From contig NC_133536.1 in the NCBI RefSeq assembly GCF_048544455.1, forward strand, positions 193,133,325 to 193,197,324: a stretch of DNA of 64,000 nucleotides. The letters run 5' to 3'. Positions 34,052 to 48,288 of the stretch are shown piece after piece. The notes beneath the pieces were generated by a model. The model was given only the letters and a program-made list of their open reading frames with translations, was not told the DNA's origin and ran no database searches. This DNA is from Silene latifolia (Eukaryota; Streptophyta; Magnoliopsida; Caryophyllales; Caryophyllaceae). A program made the position numbers and the translations under genes. Numbering within the stretch: the first letter of the stretch is position 1; each line of letters starts with the position of its first letter.

Positions 34052-35595
34052 TCAAGGGGGCATAGCCAAGGTGTTGTTGTTGTTGCTCAACACCTTGTAG
34101 AAGTAGTCGAAGGCTTGTTCATTGTCATTATAAAGATCTTCAATAGACCTTTGCACATTGTGTTGTTCATGGTGGTGACTTGAGTCAAGATGGTCATCAA
34201 AGCCTTGGTCTATAGCATTGCCAATGTAGGGATTGACTAACCCATCGAATTCGTCATCCCATAGACCACATACTTCACTAGCTTGCTTCCCTATAGTATC
34301 ATGAGTTGATGAAAACAACTCCTCTTTCTTGTTATCATGGCCAACGAGGCCTTCTTCATTACTTGTCATGAGTGGTGGTCAGCTATTCAAGCTCTCATTG
34401 TTGCAATTTCCTTACTCTTTGGACGGAGCATCTTGAAGATTATCCTCTTTCTTCTTCCATATGGGTGGTGATTCTTTACCCATAGCTTGTTTTTTGCATT
34501 GCGGTGCCAACTTCTTCCTATCACTTTCTCGGCTATAATGATCAATCATGAAACATCGCTCATGTAAGCGGGGAGCTCTCATTGTCTTGTCAAGGTTAAA
34601 AGTGATTGTTTCATCTCCCACTTCAAGTGTGAGCTCTCCATGTTTCACATCAATCACCGCTCCCGCGGTATATAAGAATGGTCTTCCTAAAATGATAGGA
34701 ATGTTGGAGTCTTCCTCCATGTCAACAATAAAAAAAAGTCCACCGGGATGAAGAACTTGCCAATTTTTATCGGCACATCCTCCCATACCCCTAAAGGTGT
34801 CTTCGTTGATCGATCCACCATTTGAAGTGTGATATTAGTGCACTTGAGTTCTCCCATTCCTAGCCTTTTGCACACCGAGTATGGCATGACACTCACACTT
34901 GCCCCAAGGTCACATAAAGCTTTGTTGATTGTAGTGTCGCCAATGGTGCATGAAATAGAGAAACTTCCCGGATCCTTGAGTTTTGGAGGTGAACTTCCTT
35001 GTAGGATGGCACTACTCACCTTAGTGAACGCAATAGTCTCTAGCTTCCGGATGGATTTCTTCTTTGTAAGAATATCTTTCATGTATTTCGCATAGGCCGG
35101 AACATGATTCATTAGTTCCGTTAATGTAATTGAGACTTCCATGTTCTTCACAATCTCCATGAAGTTTCCAAGTTGTTAGTCAAACTTAGGCTTAGCTTGA
35201 CGACTTGGAAATGGAAGTCTAATCACAATAGGCTCTTTCTCCTTAGCCTTCTCTTCATTCTTCTTCTTTGAAACTTCTTTAATGGGTTCTTCTTCCTTAG
35301 AGTTTTCCACAACTCTTTCCTTGTCACTAGCCTCCACAATGTCTTCATCAATGGGCCCCTTCGGCCCTTCATACCTTGTACCACTCCTGAAATGGATGGC
35401 ACTCACTGACTCATGTCTTGGGGGATTACTTTGAGGTGGTAATTGCCCCTTTTGTCTTTGAGAGCTAGAAGATGCTAATTGAGACATTTGTGTCTCCAAC
35501 ATCTTTGTGTGAGCTAGTATGTTGTTGATGGTGATATCTTTTGCTTGGCTATCTTTTTGCATTTGAGTGAAAAATTCTTGTTGATTCTTTTGCAT
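34052..35595 (-). pseudogene. Element D gag tail and protease
   Basis: The end of gag and the linker (35595-35176) run without the frameshift that breaks C here. After a stop near 35176, the protease continues at 35160-34687 with CDLGASVSVMPYSVCKRLG and then, shifted, at 34786-34412 with IILGRPFLYTAGAVIDVK. It ends at 34052 with AMPP, equivalent to C's LPP end. At least three lesions are visible. The protein would have been an aspartic protease fused to Gag. Confidence 0.82.
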
Positions 35596-36901
35596 TTGGA
35601 GGACCGCTTTTTGAACATCAAAGCCTTGGTCATTGGATTGATTGTAAGAGGGTTGATTTTGATAACCTTAGCTTTGGTAAAAGGGTCTTTGAGCTTGATT
35701 TCTCATTGGAGGTGGGGTGTATGTTGGTTGAGGATTTTGAACATTTTGGCTTTTGTATGAAAGATTAGGATGGAATTTGGTATTCTCATTGTAATAGTTG
35801 GAATAAAGGGTACCACTCTTGTATGCTTGGAAAGCATTCACTTGTTCCTCTACATTCACTTTGGTCATGTCCCAAAGTTCCACAACTCTCACATACTCCA
35901 CTTGGAATTGATGATGATGCCACCATAGCATTAACATGTTGTTTGGGTGATTTGGAGGCCTCTTCAAGTTTAGCCATGGCCTTCTAAAACTTTAAATTAA
36001 TGGTGTCAATGTGAGCACTTAGTTGAGCACCCAATTGAGTAATGGAATCCACCTCATGCTTTCCTCCTCTAGTAGCCTTCCGAGGTCTACTATATTGCAA
36101 GTTATGGACCGCCATTTCTTCAATTTTGTTCCATGTTTAATTGTCATCAACTTCGGTGAACATACCATTGGATCCCATATTGAGAATGTTTCGGAAGTCT
36201 TCATATAGACCATTCCAAAATTGTTGTACAAGGAACCACTCGCTAAGTCTATGGTGTGGACAAGAATGACAAGTGTCCTTGAATCTCTCCCATGCTTCGT
36301 ACAAAGATTCCTCATCCCTTTCTTTGAACCCGGTGATTTGGGCTCTCAACATGTTAGTCTTTTCCGGAGGATAGAATTTCTTGTAGAAAACAAGTGCCAA
36401 TTTCTTCCAAGAATCAATACCAAGAGTAGCCTTGTCTAGGCTTTTCAACCATTGTTTCGCGGTACCAATCAAAGAAAAAGGAAATAAGACCCATCAGATT
36501 TGGTCTTGAGTAACTCCGGTTTGAGAAATCGCATCACAATAGTCACAAAAAGTCTCCATATGTGAGTGAGGGTCTTCACTAGGCATCCCTCCAAATTGAC
36601 TTCTCTCAACTAATTGTATGAATGCGGATTTGACAATGAAATTAACGGTTAAATGTTGTGGTGTAAGAGTACCATTTGGTAGGTTCTCCTCTGTTCGTAC
36701 GGAATGTGAAGAGAATTTAGGCATTGTGGGTTGATTTTGTGGTGGGTTTTGTATTGGGTTATCCTCTCATTCTCTTGCAAAAGGGTTGGTAAACTCAATG
36801 TTATTTGATTGAATGTTCACAATTTCTCCAATACCTCTCAAAGTACCTCTAGCAAGTCTTCTATTGTTGGTCAAAGTTCTTTCAATTTCAAGATCAATGG
36901 G
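35596..36901 (-). pseudogene. Element D gag, main part
   Basis: This is the minus-strand gag of D downstream of the E insertion. Recognisable parts are SAFIQLVERSQFGGMPSEDP, GTAKQWLKSLDKATLGID, LYEAWERFKDTCHSCPHH and the zinc knuckle CESCGTLGHDQSEC. The stop near 36494 is TGA where C has AGA (Arg), and several frameshifts follow. The first 35 bases of the gene lie at 50892-50926 on the other side of E. Confidence 0.85.
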
Positions 36902-37759
36902 TGATGAGTAGTATTTTAGTCGTATTTTACCCCGCATTTATACCTTATTCCGACTCGATTTTGCGTGCTTAAATGATTAAAAGGCTCATTTTATTTACTA
37001 ATTTATAATAATTAATCGTCTCAATTTAATTTAATTATTAATCGGTTTTAATAATATTAGTGTTATTATTGTTTTATTGTTCGTAATTTGTAGATGAGGC
37101 GGAAAGTAAGAAGTAAATCGGGTCGAAACGGAGATGAGACGGGCCAAGAGCAAAGCGAGAATCAAATGAAAACCAAAATAAAAGTCAAAGGTTGACTTTG
37201 ACCTTTCTCTTTCACCAACGACACCACCATACTCCTCTTCCTTCCCCTGCATTTCATCACACTCACCATTAACTCACCTCCATTAATAATCACCAAATTC
37301 AACCACCAATTCCACTCTCATGCACCTCTTCCATTCATCATCAGTCCCGTCCAACTTTACCACGCATCACCAGCACCTCGCCTGAACTCAGCTGCAACAA
37401 CCCGTCATCACCTTGCACCATCACCAAATTCAATCCATTTTCATCATCAACCTTCGACACCTCAATTAATCTCCACCACGACTCCAACCCAACTCCGTCT
37501 GCTCCTCTGACCTGCTCATTCTCACGCCACCATTCCTGCATCAAACATCCCGCAATCACCAAGCATCCCAATCATCTCATCTCCTTCATCTCCAATAACT
37601 CCCCGTGTCCACTGCTTCACCTCAGACCCACAACCATGACATCCTCCCCTTCTCGCCATAACCACCAATAGCTCAACACCACTGCCGCCCATCATCACCA
37701 ACGGCAGCAACATCCCCTCTCCTCGGCTCATCACCATACCACACCAGTATCTCCGTTCT

Positions 37760-40399
<2,640 letters not shown>

Positions 40400-42159
40400 G
40401 TTCTGCTCCGCCGTCAATAACCAGCGGCGAACTCGACAACCACCTGCTCGTGTTCACGCACCTGCATCAACAACCAGCATCAATTCGCATCATCAATTGA
40501 ATCACCAATGATGAACTCGAAATCGAAATCCAGTCAATTGGAAACAAATTGTGCTTCCCAGACGGCCCACCGTCTACCTCCTACCCAACCGGCTAGTAAT
40601 ACGCAAAGAATTGACTCCACTTTCCAGAGAACTCCCAGCCGGCCTTGTCACCGGTGGCCGGTCAACCGGCTCATAACATAAATTGTATCACATCGTGCTT
40701 TCCAGACGGGTACCTGTCTGCCGCCCCTCGACCGGCTCCCACCACCTTCAATACTATCCTCCATTTTCCAGAGAGTGCCCAGCCGACCTTGCTGCCGGTG
40801 GCCGGTACCCCGGCTCCCAACCCATGAGATCTATTGTTTGGTTATTTAAGTCGTGTCTTTTGTATTGTGAGAGTCGCGTGTTTTGTCTTGTGAGGTGATT
40901 GAGTGTATTATTAGATTAATATTAATATTAATATTAATATTAGCATTAATATTAGCATTATTATTTGTATTATTAATTAGGTAGTATAAAAAGGAGACCT
41001 TACACACATTACATGAAGACACTACCTTTAATTAGACTAGAAAATTAGACTAGATTATTATTCTCTCTCAATATTGTAGAACCCTAATATTTCAGCTCTC
41101 ATTTTCATTCAATAAAAAGTTGTAATCTTCCTTTAATTAATAGTTTAATTCTTCTTTAGTTCATCCAAGTTCTTAATTTCTCAATAGTTTACATTTAATA
41201 TTTGGGTTGTAATTGGAAGACAAGAAGAAATTCATCTTTCATTATTATCCAAGTTTGTTCATTTCCTCTTAATTGGTATAATTCTCATCTTTTGTTTACA
41301 TTTACTTCATTTGTTTACATTTCTTTTGTTGTTTAATTGTTATTCACTCAAAGTTACAATCTTTATCATGTTTACAATGTTTACTTGTGTGTGGTTACAA
41401 TTTGTTGTTAATTTCTCATCCATGAATATGTGTGAGTAGTCTCCTGTAGAGTTTAGGGGGATCTTGGGTCATTAATGGGTGTAAAATTGGGTTATTAACA
41501 TTTGGAATTGGGTGATTACTTGGTATTTACTTTCATGCATATGAAGTGCTCGATGAAATGTTTGAACGAAAGTTTGAGTCTTTTATTAGCACGTTTAACT
41601 TATCTTGGTGCATTATGCTATTGGATGGTCTTTATGCTATGATTAGTAGATCGATCGGTCTTGTTCTCATTCATATTAAGTGTTCGTAGAATCGTTTGAA
41701 TGAAAGTTTGAACCTTTCTTTGACATTTTTTGCTTGTCTTGGTGCTTATGCTATTGGAAGGTCTATATGCCATGTTAGTGTTGAGTTCATCTTAATTAAG
41801 TCACAACTTGTTAATGAACTTAAGGTGACTAGGAAATTAGTCTTAATTCCTTGATCATTGTCATCACCCATATCTTGTTTTAATCTTGTTTTATGCCCTC
41901 CTACCCAAGTGAACCCGAAGACTCTAGTTCTCCCATTAATTGAATACAACTCCATTTAGTTTAATTTTATTTAACTCGTTTGCATCTTAGTTTAAAATTA
42001 ATCAACCTCTTACATTTGTTTGACTAAACTAAAGACTTAAACAAACCAAGTATCTAACCCCCGCCATCTTTTTGTTCGACCCCGATTAAATACTACTTTT
42101 TAATTGGGTTTTATAAATAGTTTTTGATTGGGAAATGACGACAAATCCTTATATCAAAA

Positions 42160-42177
42160 TGGCGCCGTTGCCAGGGA
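42160..42177 (+). promoter_or_regulatory. Element E primer binding site (tRNA-Asp type)
   Basis: TGGCGCCGTTGCCAGGGA follows the 5' LTR by three bases. It equals the tRNA-Asp complement used by D, except for A instead of G at the fourteenth base. Confidence 0.88.
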
Positions 42178-42334
42178 TGGCGTTAGGTTATGCTTAGTTA
42201 GTTGAAGTTTCTAGCTTTAGTCTTTAGTTGTTGTTTGCTTTTGTGTAGTTCGTGTGCTTCTTGTAGAGTGTGTGTGATTTTTGCCTTACTCTAGTGTGTA
42301 AAAGCACTAGGAGTCTTACGGTTTATCAAGTTGT

Positions 42335-44635
42335 ATGCCTAGGAGGCACCACCAAGCTTTGCTCTTTGACTCCGATCCCGAAAGGCTTTTTAGAGCCTTA
42401 AGGAATAGGACCATTGCAAGGGTTAGAACCTCTTCTCAAGCAACCATAAACCAAGCAAATTCACCCACCCAACCTCTCATTGAAAACACAACACAACAAC
42501 AACCAAACAACACCATTGAGCCTTCAATAGAAAATCCATTTCACAACTTCCAATTTCCAAATAGCCCACCTCAAACACCACCCCCTCATATACCAAATCC
42601 ACCACCACCAATGGCTTTACGTGACCATAACCGTCCTAACCACAATGATGCTTGTGACCCAATTAATTTTGGCGCCTTGGCTCCCAACAACTTTGAGATG
42701 CACCCCGCCCAAGTGGGGTTGATTGAAAAAGATTTGTTCGGGGGACACATTGAAGAAGATGCTCATGCTTACCTACGAAAGTTCAAGAGAAAGGTCTATA
42801 TGATGAAGAAGAACGGGGTATCCTAAGATACACTAACGATGATGTTGTTCCCATTCTCCTTGATGGGTAAGGCGGACCAATGGTTGAATGTTCACCCTCC
42901 GGACACATTCACAACTTGGGACGCTTTAGCCAAGGCATTCATGGCCAAGTACTATCCATCATCCAAGACCGCCATGCTCCGAAATGAGATTCACACTTTT
43001 CAACAGGAGGATGGAGTATCCTTGGGTGAAGCATGGGATAGATATCAAGACCTTATTGCTAGTTGCCCTCACCATGGGATTCTGGATTGGTATGTCACAC
43101 AAACCTTCTTCCAAACCTTGTTGCCAAGAACAAAATAAATGGTGAATGCCTCCGCGGGAGGGGGATTCGATCATTTGGGTGATGAGGAAGGCACTACTCT
43201 AATCAAGAAAATGGTAAACTCCGAGGCAAACTATGGCATAAGAGTGAATGTCTTGAGAAGAAGTAAGCACCCTCCCGAATTCTTAGTGAATGTGGAGACT
43301 AATGCTAAGCTTGATATGCTCACCAAAAAGCTTGAAGAGTTGAGTAAGAAGAAGCAAGTGAACCAAGTGAATCAAACTACCACTTCTCATGGACCATCCA
43401 TGGAGGAAGTGATGCAAAGATCAACATGTGAGTCATGTGGAGGGATGGGTCACGCTTATGAAGTATGTGCAAATAACCATTACAACAAATTTGATGGGAA
43501 CAATGTGCAAGAGGTGAATGCTTTCCAAGCATTTAACAATTTCTCCAACCGTCCACCTAGGTCCTCATTCAACAACAACCAAGGATCCAACCAAATATTT
43601 GCCAACAACCTCAAGCATACCAAGATTATGAAGGTAACCAAGGAAACCAAGGTAATCAAAACTTTTACCAAGGAAACCAAGCCAACCAAGGGTTTGGTCA
43701 AGGATTCAATCAATGGAACAACAACAATGGGTTCAATCAAGGATACAACAATAAACAAAGGTACAACCAAGGGCAAAATCACGGATTTAACCAAGGGTAC
43801 CAAGGGAACAACAAAAATTCCAACTTTAGAGATCAAGGATATGACTTTCCTCCTCCAATTTCCAACCAACCTTTCAACCAAGAGCCACCACCCCCAAGCT
43901 AGTAATTCCATGGGAGATGATAAATATGACAACTTGGTGAAGTTGATAGGAGATTTGGCAAGTAATACACAATAACAAATCAAGCGTCTTGAAGCTAAAA
44001 GGGCTTCCCAAGCTCTCATGAGTTCTCAAAAACCACCGGGTGTATTTCTAAGACAAGGGCAAAATCCAAGGGACCCTATGAAGGCAAAGGAAGTTAATGC
44101 TATCATGGTTGGAGTTGAAGAGGAAAAAGAAGAGTCATTTGATTTGCCAAGTCAAGAGGAGTTATCATACACTACTCCCTTTTCCATGGCTATGGAAACA
44201 TTCCAAGAAGTTGACCATGAGCCCGAAAAAGAGAGCATGGGAGATTATGTGCTTGAGCAAATAATGACAATTCATGGTACAAGATTGGATGTTGAAGTCG
44301 ACCCGGGTAAGGGAGAGATGGTTATGACTACACCAACCACTATGAGTGAAGAATTTGTGCTTGAAGAAATTGTGGAAGCACCAAAAGTGATGGTAGAAGT
44401 TGAGAAGAACCCAGAAGAAGAAGAGATGGTGATGATAGAAGAACACTCTTTGGTCAAGCAAGAAGGGGCCAATGATAATTCAAGGTACGATAAATTTATG
44501 GACTTGGTAAAGAAAATGGAAACCTCCAATCCACCTTTGGTGGATATGCCTCATTACTCCGAATTCCTTGAAGGAGTCATTTCTAGAAGAGTGGACATTG
44601 GTGGACATGAGCTTGATACCTCAAGTGTGGAGTGA
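42335..44635 (+). pseudogene. Element E gag with Q/N-rich tail
   Basis: The start is MPRRHHQALLFDSDPERLFR at 42335. The gag domain follows (ADQWLNVHPPDTFTTWDALA, LGEAWDRYQDLIASCPHHG), then the zinc knuckle CESCGGMGHAYEVC. A one-base shift near 43600 hides a Gln/Asn/Gly/Tyr-rich repeat region (QGNQGNQ, NQGFGQGFNQWNNNNG) in the neighbouring frame at about 43610-43900; the original frame then returns. In-frame stops lie at 42824, 43136, 43973 and 44633. The one at 43973 is TAA where Gln is expected. The structure is gag of an Athila-type element; it is not functional. Confidence 0.85.
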
Positions 44636-45541
44636 AATGTGGTCAAATCTAAAGAAATCCCCGTCAAACTTGATGAACCCGGGAGTTTCTCAATTCCTTA
44701 TACCGTTGGTGACCAAAAGGTGGATAGTGCTTTGTGTGACTTAGGGGCAAGTGTGAGTGTCATACCACTTGCCCTTGTGAAGAGGTTGAATATTTCAAGC
44801 TTAGCCCGCACTTCCATTACAATCAAACTTGCCGATGGAACAATCAGGTCTCCAAATGGAATTCTCAAGGATATCATGGTTCAAATTGGTAAGCTTTCAA
44901 TTCCTACCGATTTTGTTGTGTTGGACATCCCTATGGGAAGACACTCTCATGTCATTCTTGGTAGGCCATTCTTGGCCACGGGAGGAGCCATCATAGATGT
45001 TAAAGAGGGACAATTGTCATTCAAAGTAGGGAAGGAAAAAGTTGAATTCAAGCTACCACATGCTTCAAAGAAAACCGTGATTCAAAACATGTTTGCCGTG
45101 GAAACATTAGAGCTCCATAAGAATGAAGATGAGAACATGGAGCTCTTAATTGCTTGTGAGCCGAAAGTTGATGATGAGTTCCCGGCTAAATTCCTTGAAG
45201 AAGAAGTGAATGCTAAGGATAAGTGTGGGGAGAAGGGCAAGACTTGGGAAACCGAGTTTGATTCTAGCACCAATGCCCCTCTAAAATCAAACCCGGGAAT
45301 TGAAAAGAAGAAGCCAAAAAGATGGAGGAAGAGATCGAAAGGAAAGAGGGTATGTAACCCTAGTGTTGACAAAGAGACTAAGGAAAAGCTTGAAGAAGAA
45401 ATGAACCGAAAATGGCAAGAAGTTCAAGATGCCATGGGTAAGTTGCATGATTTGATGATGAAGAACAAGGGTTCGTGTGTTGTTAATTCTTGTGTTGAAG
45501 GAGGAAGGTTGGTGGGATCTCAGGACATTGACCCCGGTTGA
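44636..45541 (+). pseudogene. Element E protease region
   Basis: In the same frame as gag, after the TGA at 44633, a retropepsin-like domain reads EPGSFSIPYTVGD, then CDLGASVSVIPLALVKRL and later VILGRPFLATGGAIIDVK. The active site is the DLGA variant. A Lys/Glu-rich tail follows to a stop at 45539-45541. No reverse transcriptase follows. The domain itself has no internal stop, but it has no start of its own because the stops in gag cut it off. Confidence 0.83.
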
Positions 45542-48288
45542 ATGAAGTCTTTGAATGGAGAGGTTTGGTGGAGTTACTTAAGAACCACCGCAATGTATAT
45601 ATTCTCTATCTCTTTAATTAAGTTTTTACCGCATTTTGCATTTAGTGACATGATTCGAAAGGGAGCTAATCTAAATTAGCTCTATTTGCATTCATATAGT
45701 ATAGCTTGCATCGTATTTCAATATTGCATATAGGTTAGATCATGCATTGCGTACTTATATGAAAACCACTAAAAACATGAAAAAATCAAAAATCACAAAA
45801 ACATGTATTTCATTTCCGAATTTCCTCCACAAATTTATTTCCATTGGAAATATGTAGATAAATAAGTGTGGGGAGGAAATTTTATCATTTAAAAATACCA
45901 AAAACATGTTATTTATTTTCAAATATTCAAAAAAAAAATCCAAAAAACATCTTCTTTAATTTCAAAAAATTCAAAAACCATCAAAAATATGTTGTTTATT
46001 TTTGATTTTCTCTCCCTATACTTTGTTCCATTGAGGACAATGTAAATTTCAAGTGTGGGGAGGGAAATATCCACTTTGTGAATATTGTCTTTATTTGTTC
46101 ATATCATTATATACTTGTAAATTTAAGAAAAAATCAAGAAAATGTCTAAAAATATTGCATTGTATATATATGTTTGGCTAACCTTTGGCATATGCATTGA
46201 CCATTTGAGGCAAAAAGGAGCTAGAAGTTGCTTGGTAAACTCTTTCTAATCTCTTACTCTTTTACCATTCTTTCTTTATATATCTTGCATATTTGAAGGA
46301 GGATGGGATTTTGTGCCTTGGATGTTCCGTTGGGGAACTTGTGGATTGTTGGTGTTGATGTGTTGCTAGGATTAGTCAATAATTGTTGCACGTCTTCTTT
46401 TGTGTCATTTTCATTTCTTGCATGTATTTGTTTCACATGTATATATGTGTTGCGTTTCCTTCTTGTTGCATTGAGTTTGTATATAAATTTTTGAACAAAA
46501 TTTGGTCTAGGAAGGGAGCATGATACCCTCTATGATGATATTGTCTAGGTCGTGTCTTTCCCCTCCTAGTGGCTTGCACCTTGTGACCTCCTTGTTAGGG
46601 TATTTGCTTGCAAATACCCGGGAAATGAGGCTTGACCGAAGAGTATTGACCACCTTGTGAGACCATAAACCGTAGTCTAGACCTAGATTTCGACGTAGCT
46701 ACTTACATGTGAGATTTAGTGCCTCCTTGGGACCGGTACATCCATACCCGGTCTCCCTTAGGTATGAGTAGGCTCCTTGCGTGGCATGTTATATCACGAC
46801 GCACAAGCATGGCGTCCTTTCCTTTTTAGACCATGAGATGTTCATTTATGTGCATATTTTGAAACAATTAGTTGCATATCACTTTTTGAGCCTCATATTG
46901 CCAAATAAGCCTAATTTTTTGACCCATTAGACTAGGTCCTATTTTGCTAACCCCTTTTGAGCTTGAACCTCTCTTTTTGGCATCTACAAAACTAGCTACA
47001 TACCATAAACAACCTTCCCTTATCAAGAAAATTGCTTACATGTTGTTGGTTGTATGAAGAAGGGTGTTTTGAGTCCTAGTTGATGATTTGAGTCGGAATA
47101 ATTGCCTTCATTTGGTTGGTTTGAATAAAGAGGTTTTGAAAAAGAAAATAAAAGGAAATAGAAAAGGAGAAAAATGTAAGGAAAAAGAAAAAAAAAATTG
47201 CACTTATACTTTGTTTGATGAGAAAAAGCCAAGCAACACTCATTTCATCAATGGAGTAGAAAAAGGCGTTGCAAGAGTAAAAGGGCACTTGATGTTTTTC
47301 CTAAATGAGTCGGGTTTACACAATTTTTGCTTGATTTTGGCAAGCCAATTTCTTGTTAGGGTGTAGACGTTGCTCATTGGTTGCAATAAGGTGATAATTT
47401 TCGTGTTTTTGCAAAGTGAGTCGGGTTTGCACAATGTTTGCATAAATTCGGGAAACCAATTTTTGTTAGGGTGTAGACGTTGCTCATTTGTTGTAATAAA
47501 GTGGAAGAAATGGAATTTTGGCAACTTCTTGATGTGTACCTCCACATTTTTCCAAAATGGTGCTTGCACCAACCCTGTTTCGTCCTGTCACCTAGCCCCG
47601 CTACAACCCTTGTTTCTCTTTATGCATATTTTCCTTTTTTGCATCTCATAAATGGTCTTGTAGGAGAGGATTCCATGTTAGATTGCGGGCATGTCTCACG
47701 AGTCAAGTAGTTGAGTAATTTGGTTACTTTTTTGCACAAAAATCACCCGTTCTAAAAAGAAAATGAGAGACTAGTGAAAACCGTGAGGAAATCGGTAGTC
47801 TAGGTCCCCTTAGTCATGGGTCAATTTGGTCGAATCTTGTGTGTGTCATGTAAATCTCGAAGGTTAGGCTTTACTTCCTCCTTTCCCGCCTTTAAATTTG
47901 TTTCCTAGGCATTTGGTTGTTATATTGAGGTTGCTGGGCATTGACACCCCGCCAAGACTATGAAACGGTATCTCCCGACCAAAACCTTTAATCTTTCAAA
48001 ACAAAACCCTCCGCTTAGATGAGGAAAGTGGTTTGACTTTTTGTAGATGCATCTATTGTTTGTTTCGTGCTTAAATGTTAGATGTGTCTAAATTTTCCGC
48101 AAGCCCCTACTTGCCTTGCATCGGAATGCATACCTCATTGTGTTTCGGTGTGAGTTGAAGGGGCGGAGAAGGCCCGTTAATTGTCTCTCATCGGATATTA
48201 TTAGTTTATCTAGTCCTTTTATATTACGGGTCTTAGTTTATTTAATGAGCTTACTCGAGGATGAGTAAGGTTTAATTGTGGGGAGATT
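45542..48288 (+). other. Element E 3' noncoding region, tandem duplication and polypurine tract
   Basis: This is 2.7 kb without a credible gene. AGTGTGGGGAGG occurs at 45874-45885, and again from 46052 after CATTGAGGACAATG (46029-46042). A unit of about 111 bases is tandemly duplicated at 47306-47416 and 47417-47520. The last about 250 bases (from 48037) resemble the end of element C. The polypurine tract GTGGGGAGATT is at 48278-48288. Confidence 0.65.

Noticed and set aside
43480-44019. 179-codon minus-strand frame
   Set aside because: It is the complement of the Q/N-rich gag tail; its hydrophobic composition is an artefact.
45542-48288. Possible reverse transcriptase or envelope-like gene in element E
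   Set aside because: No YVDD, RNase H, integrase or membrane-protein frame of useful length was found.
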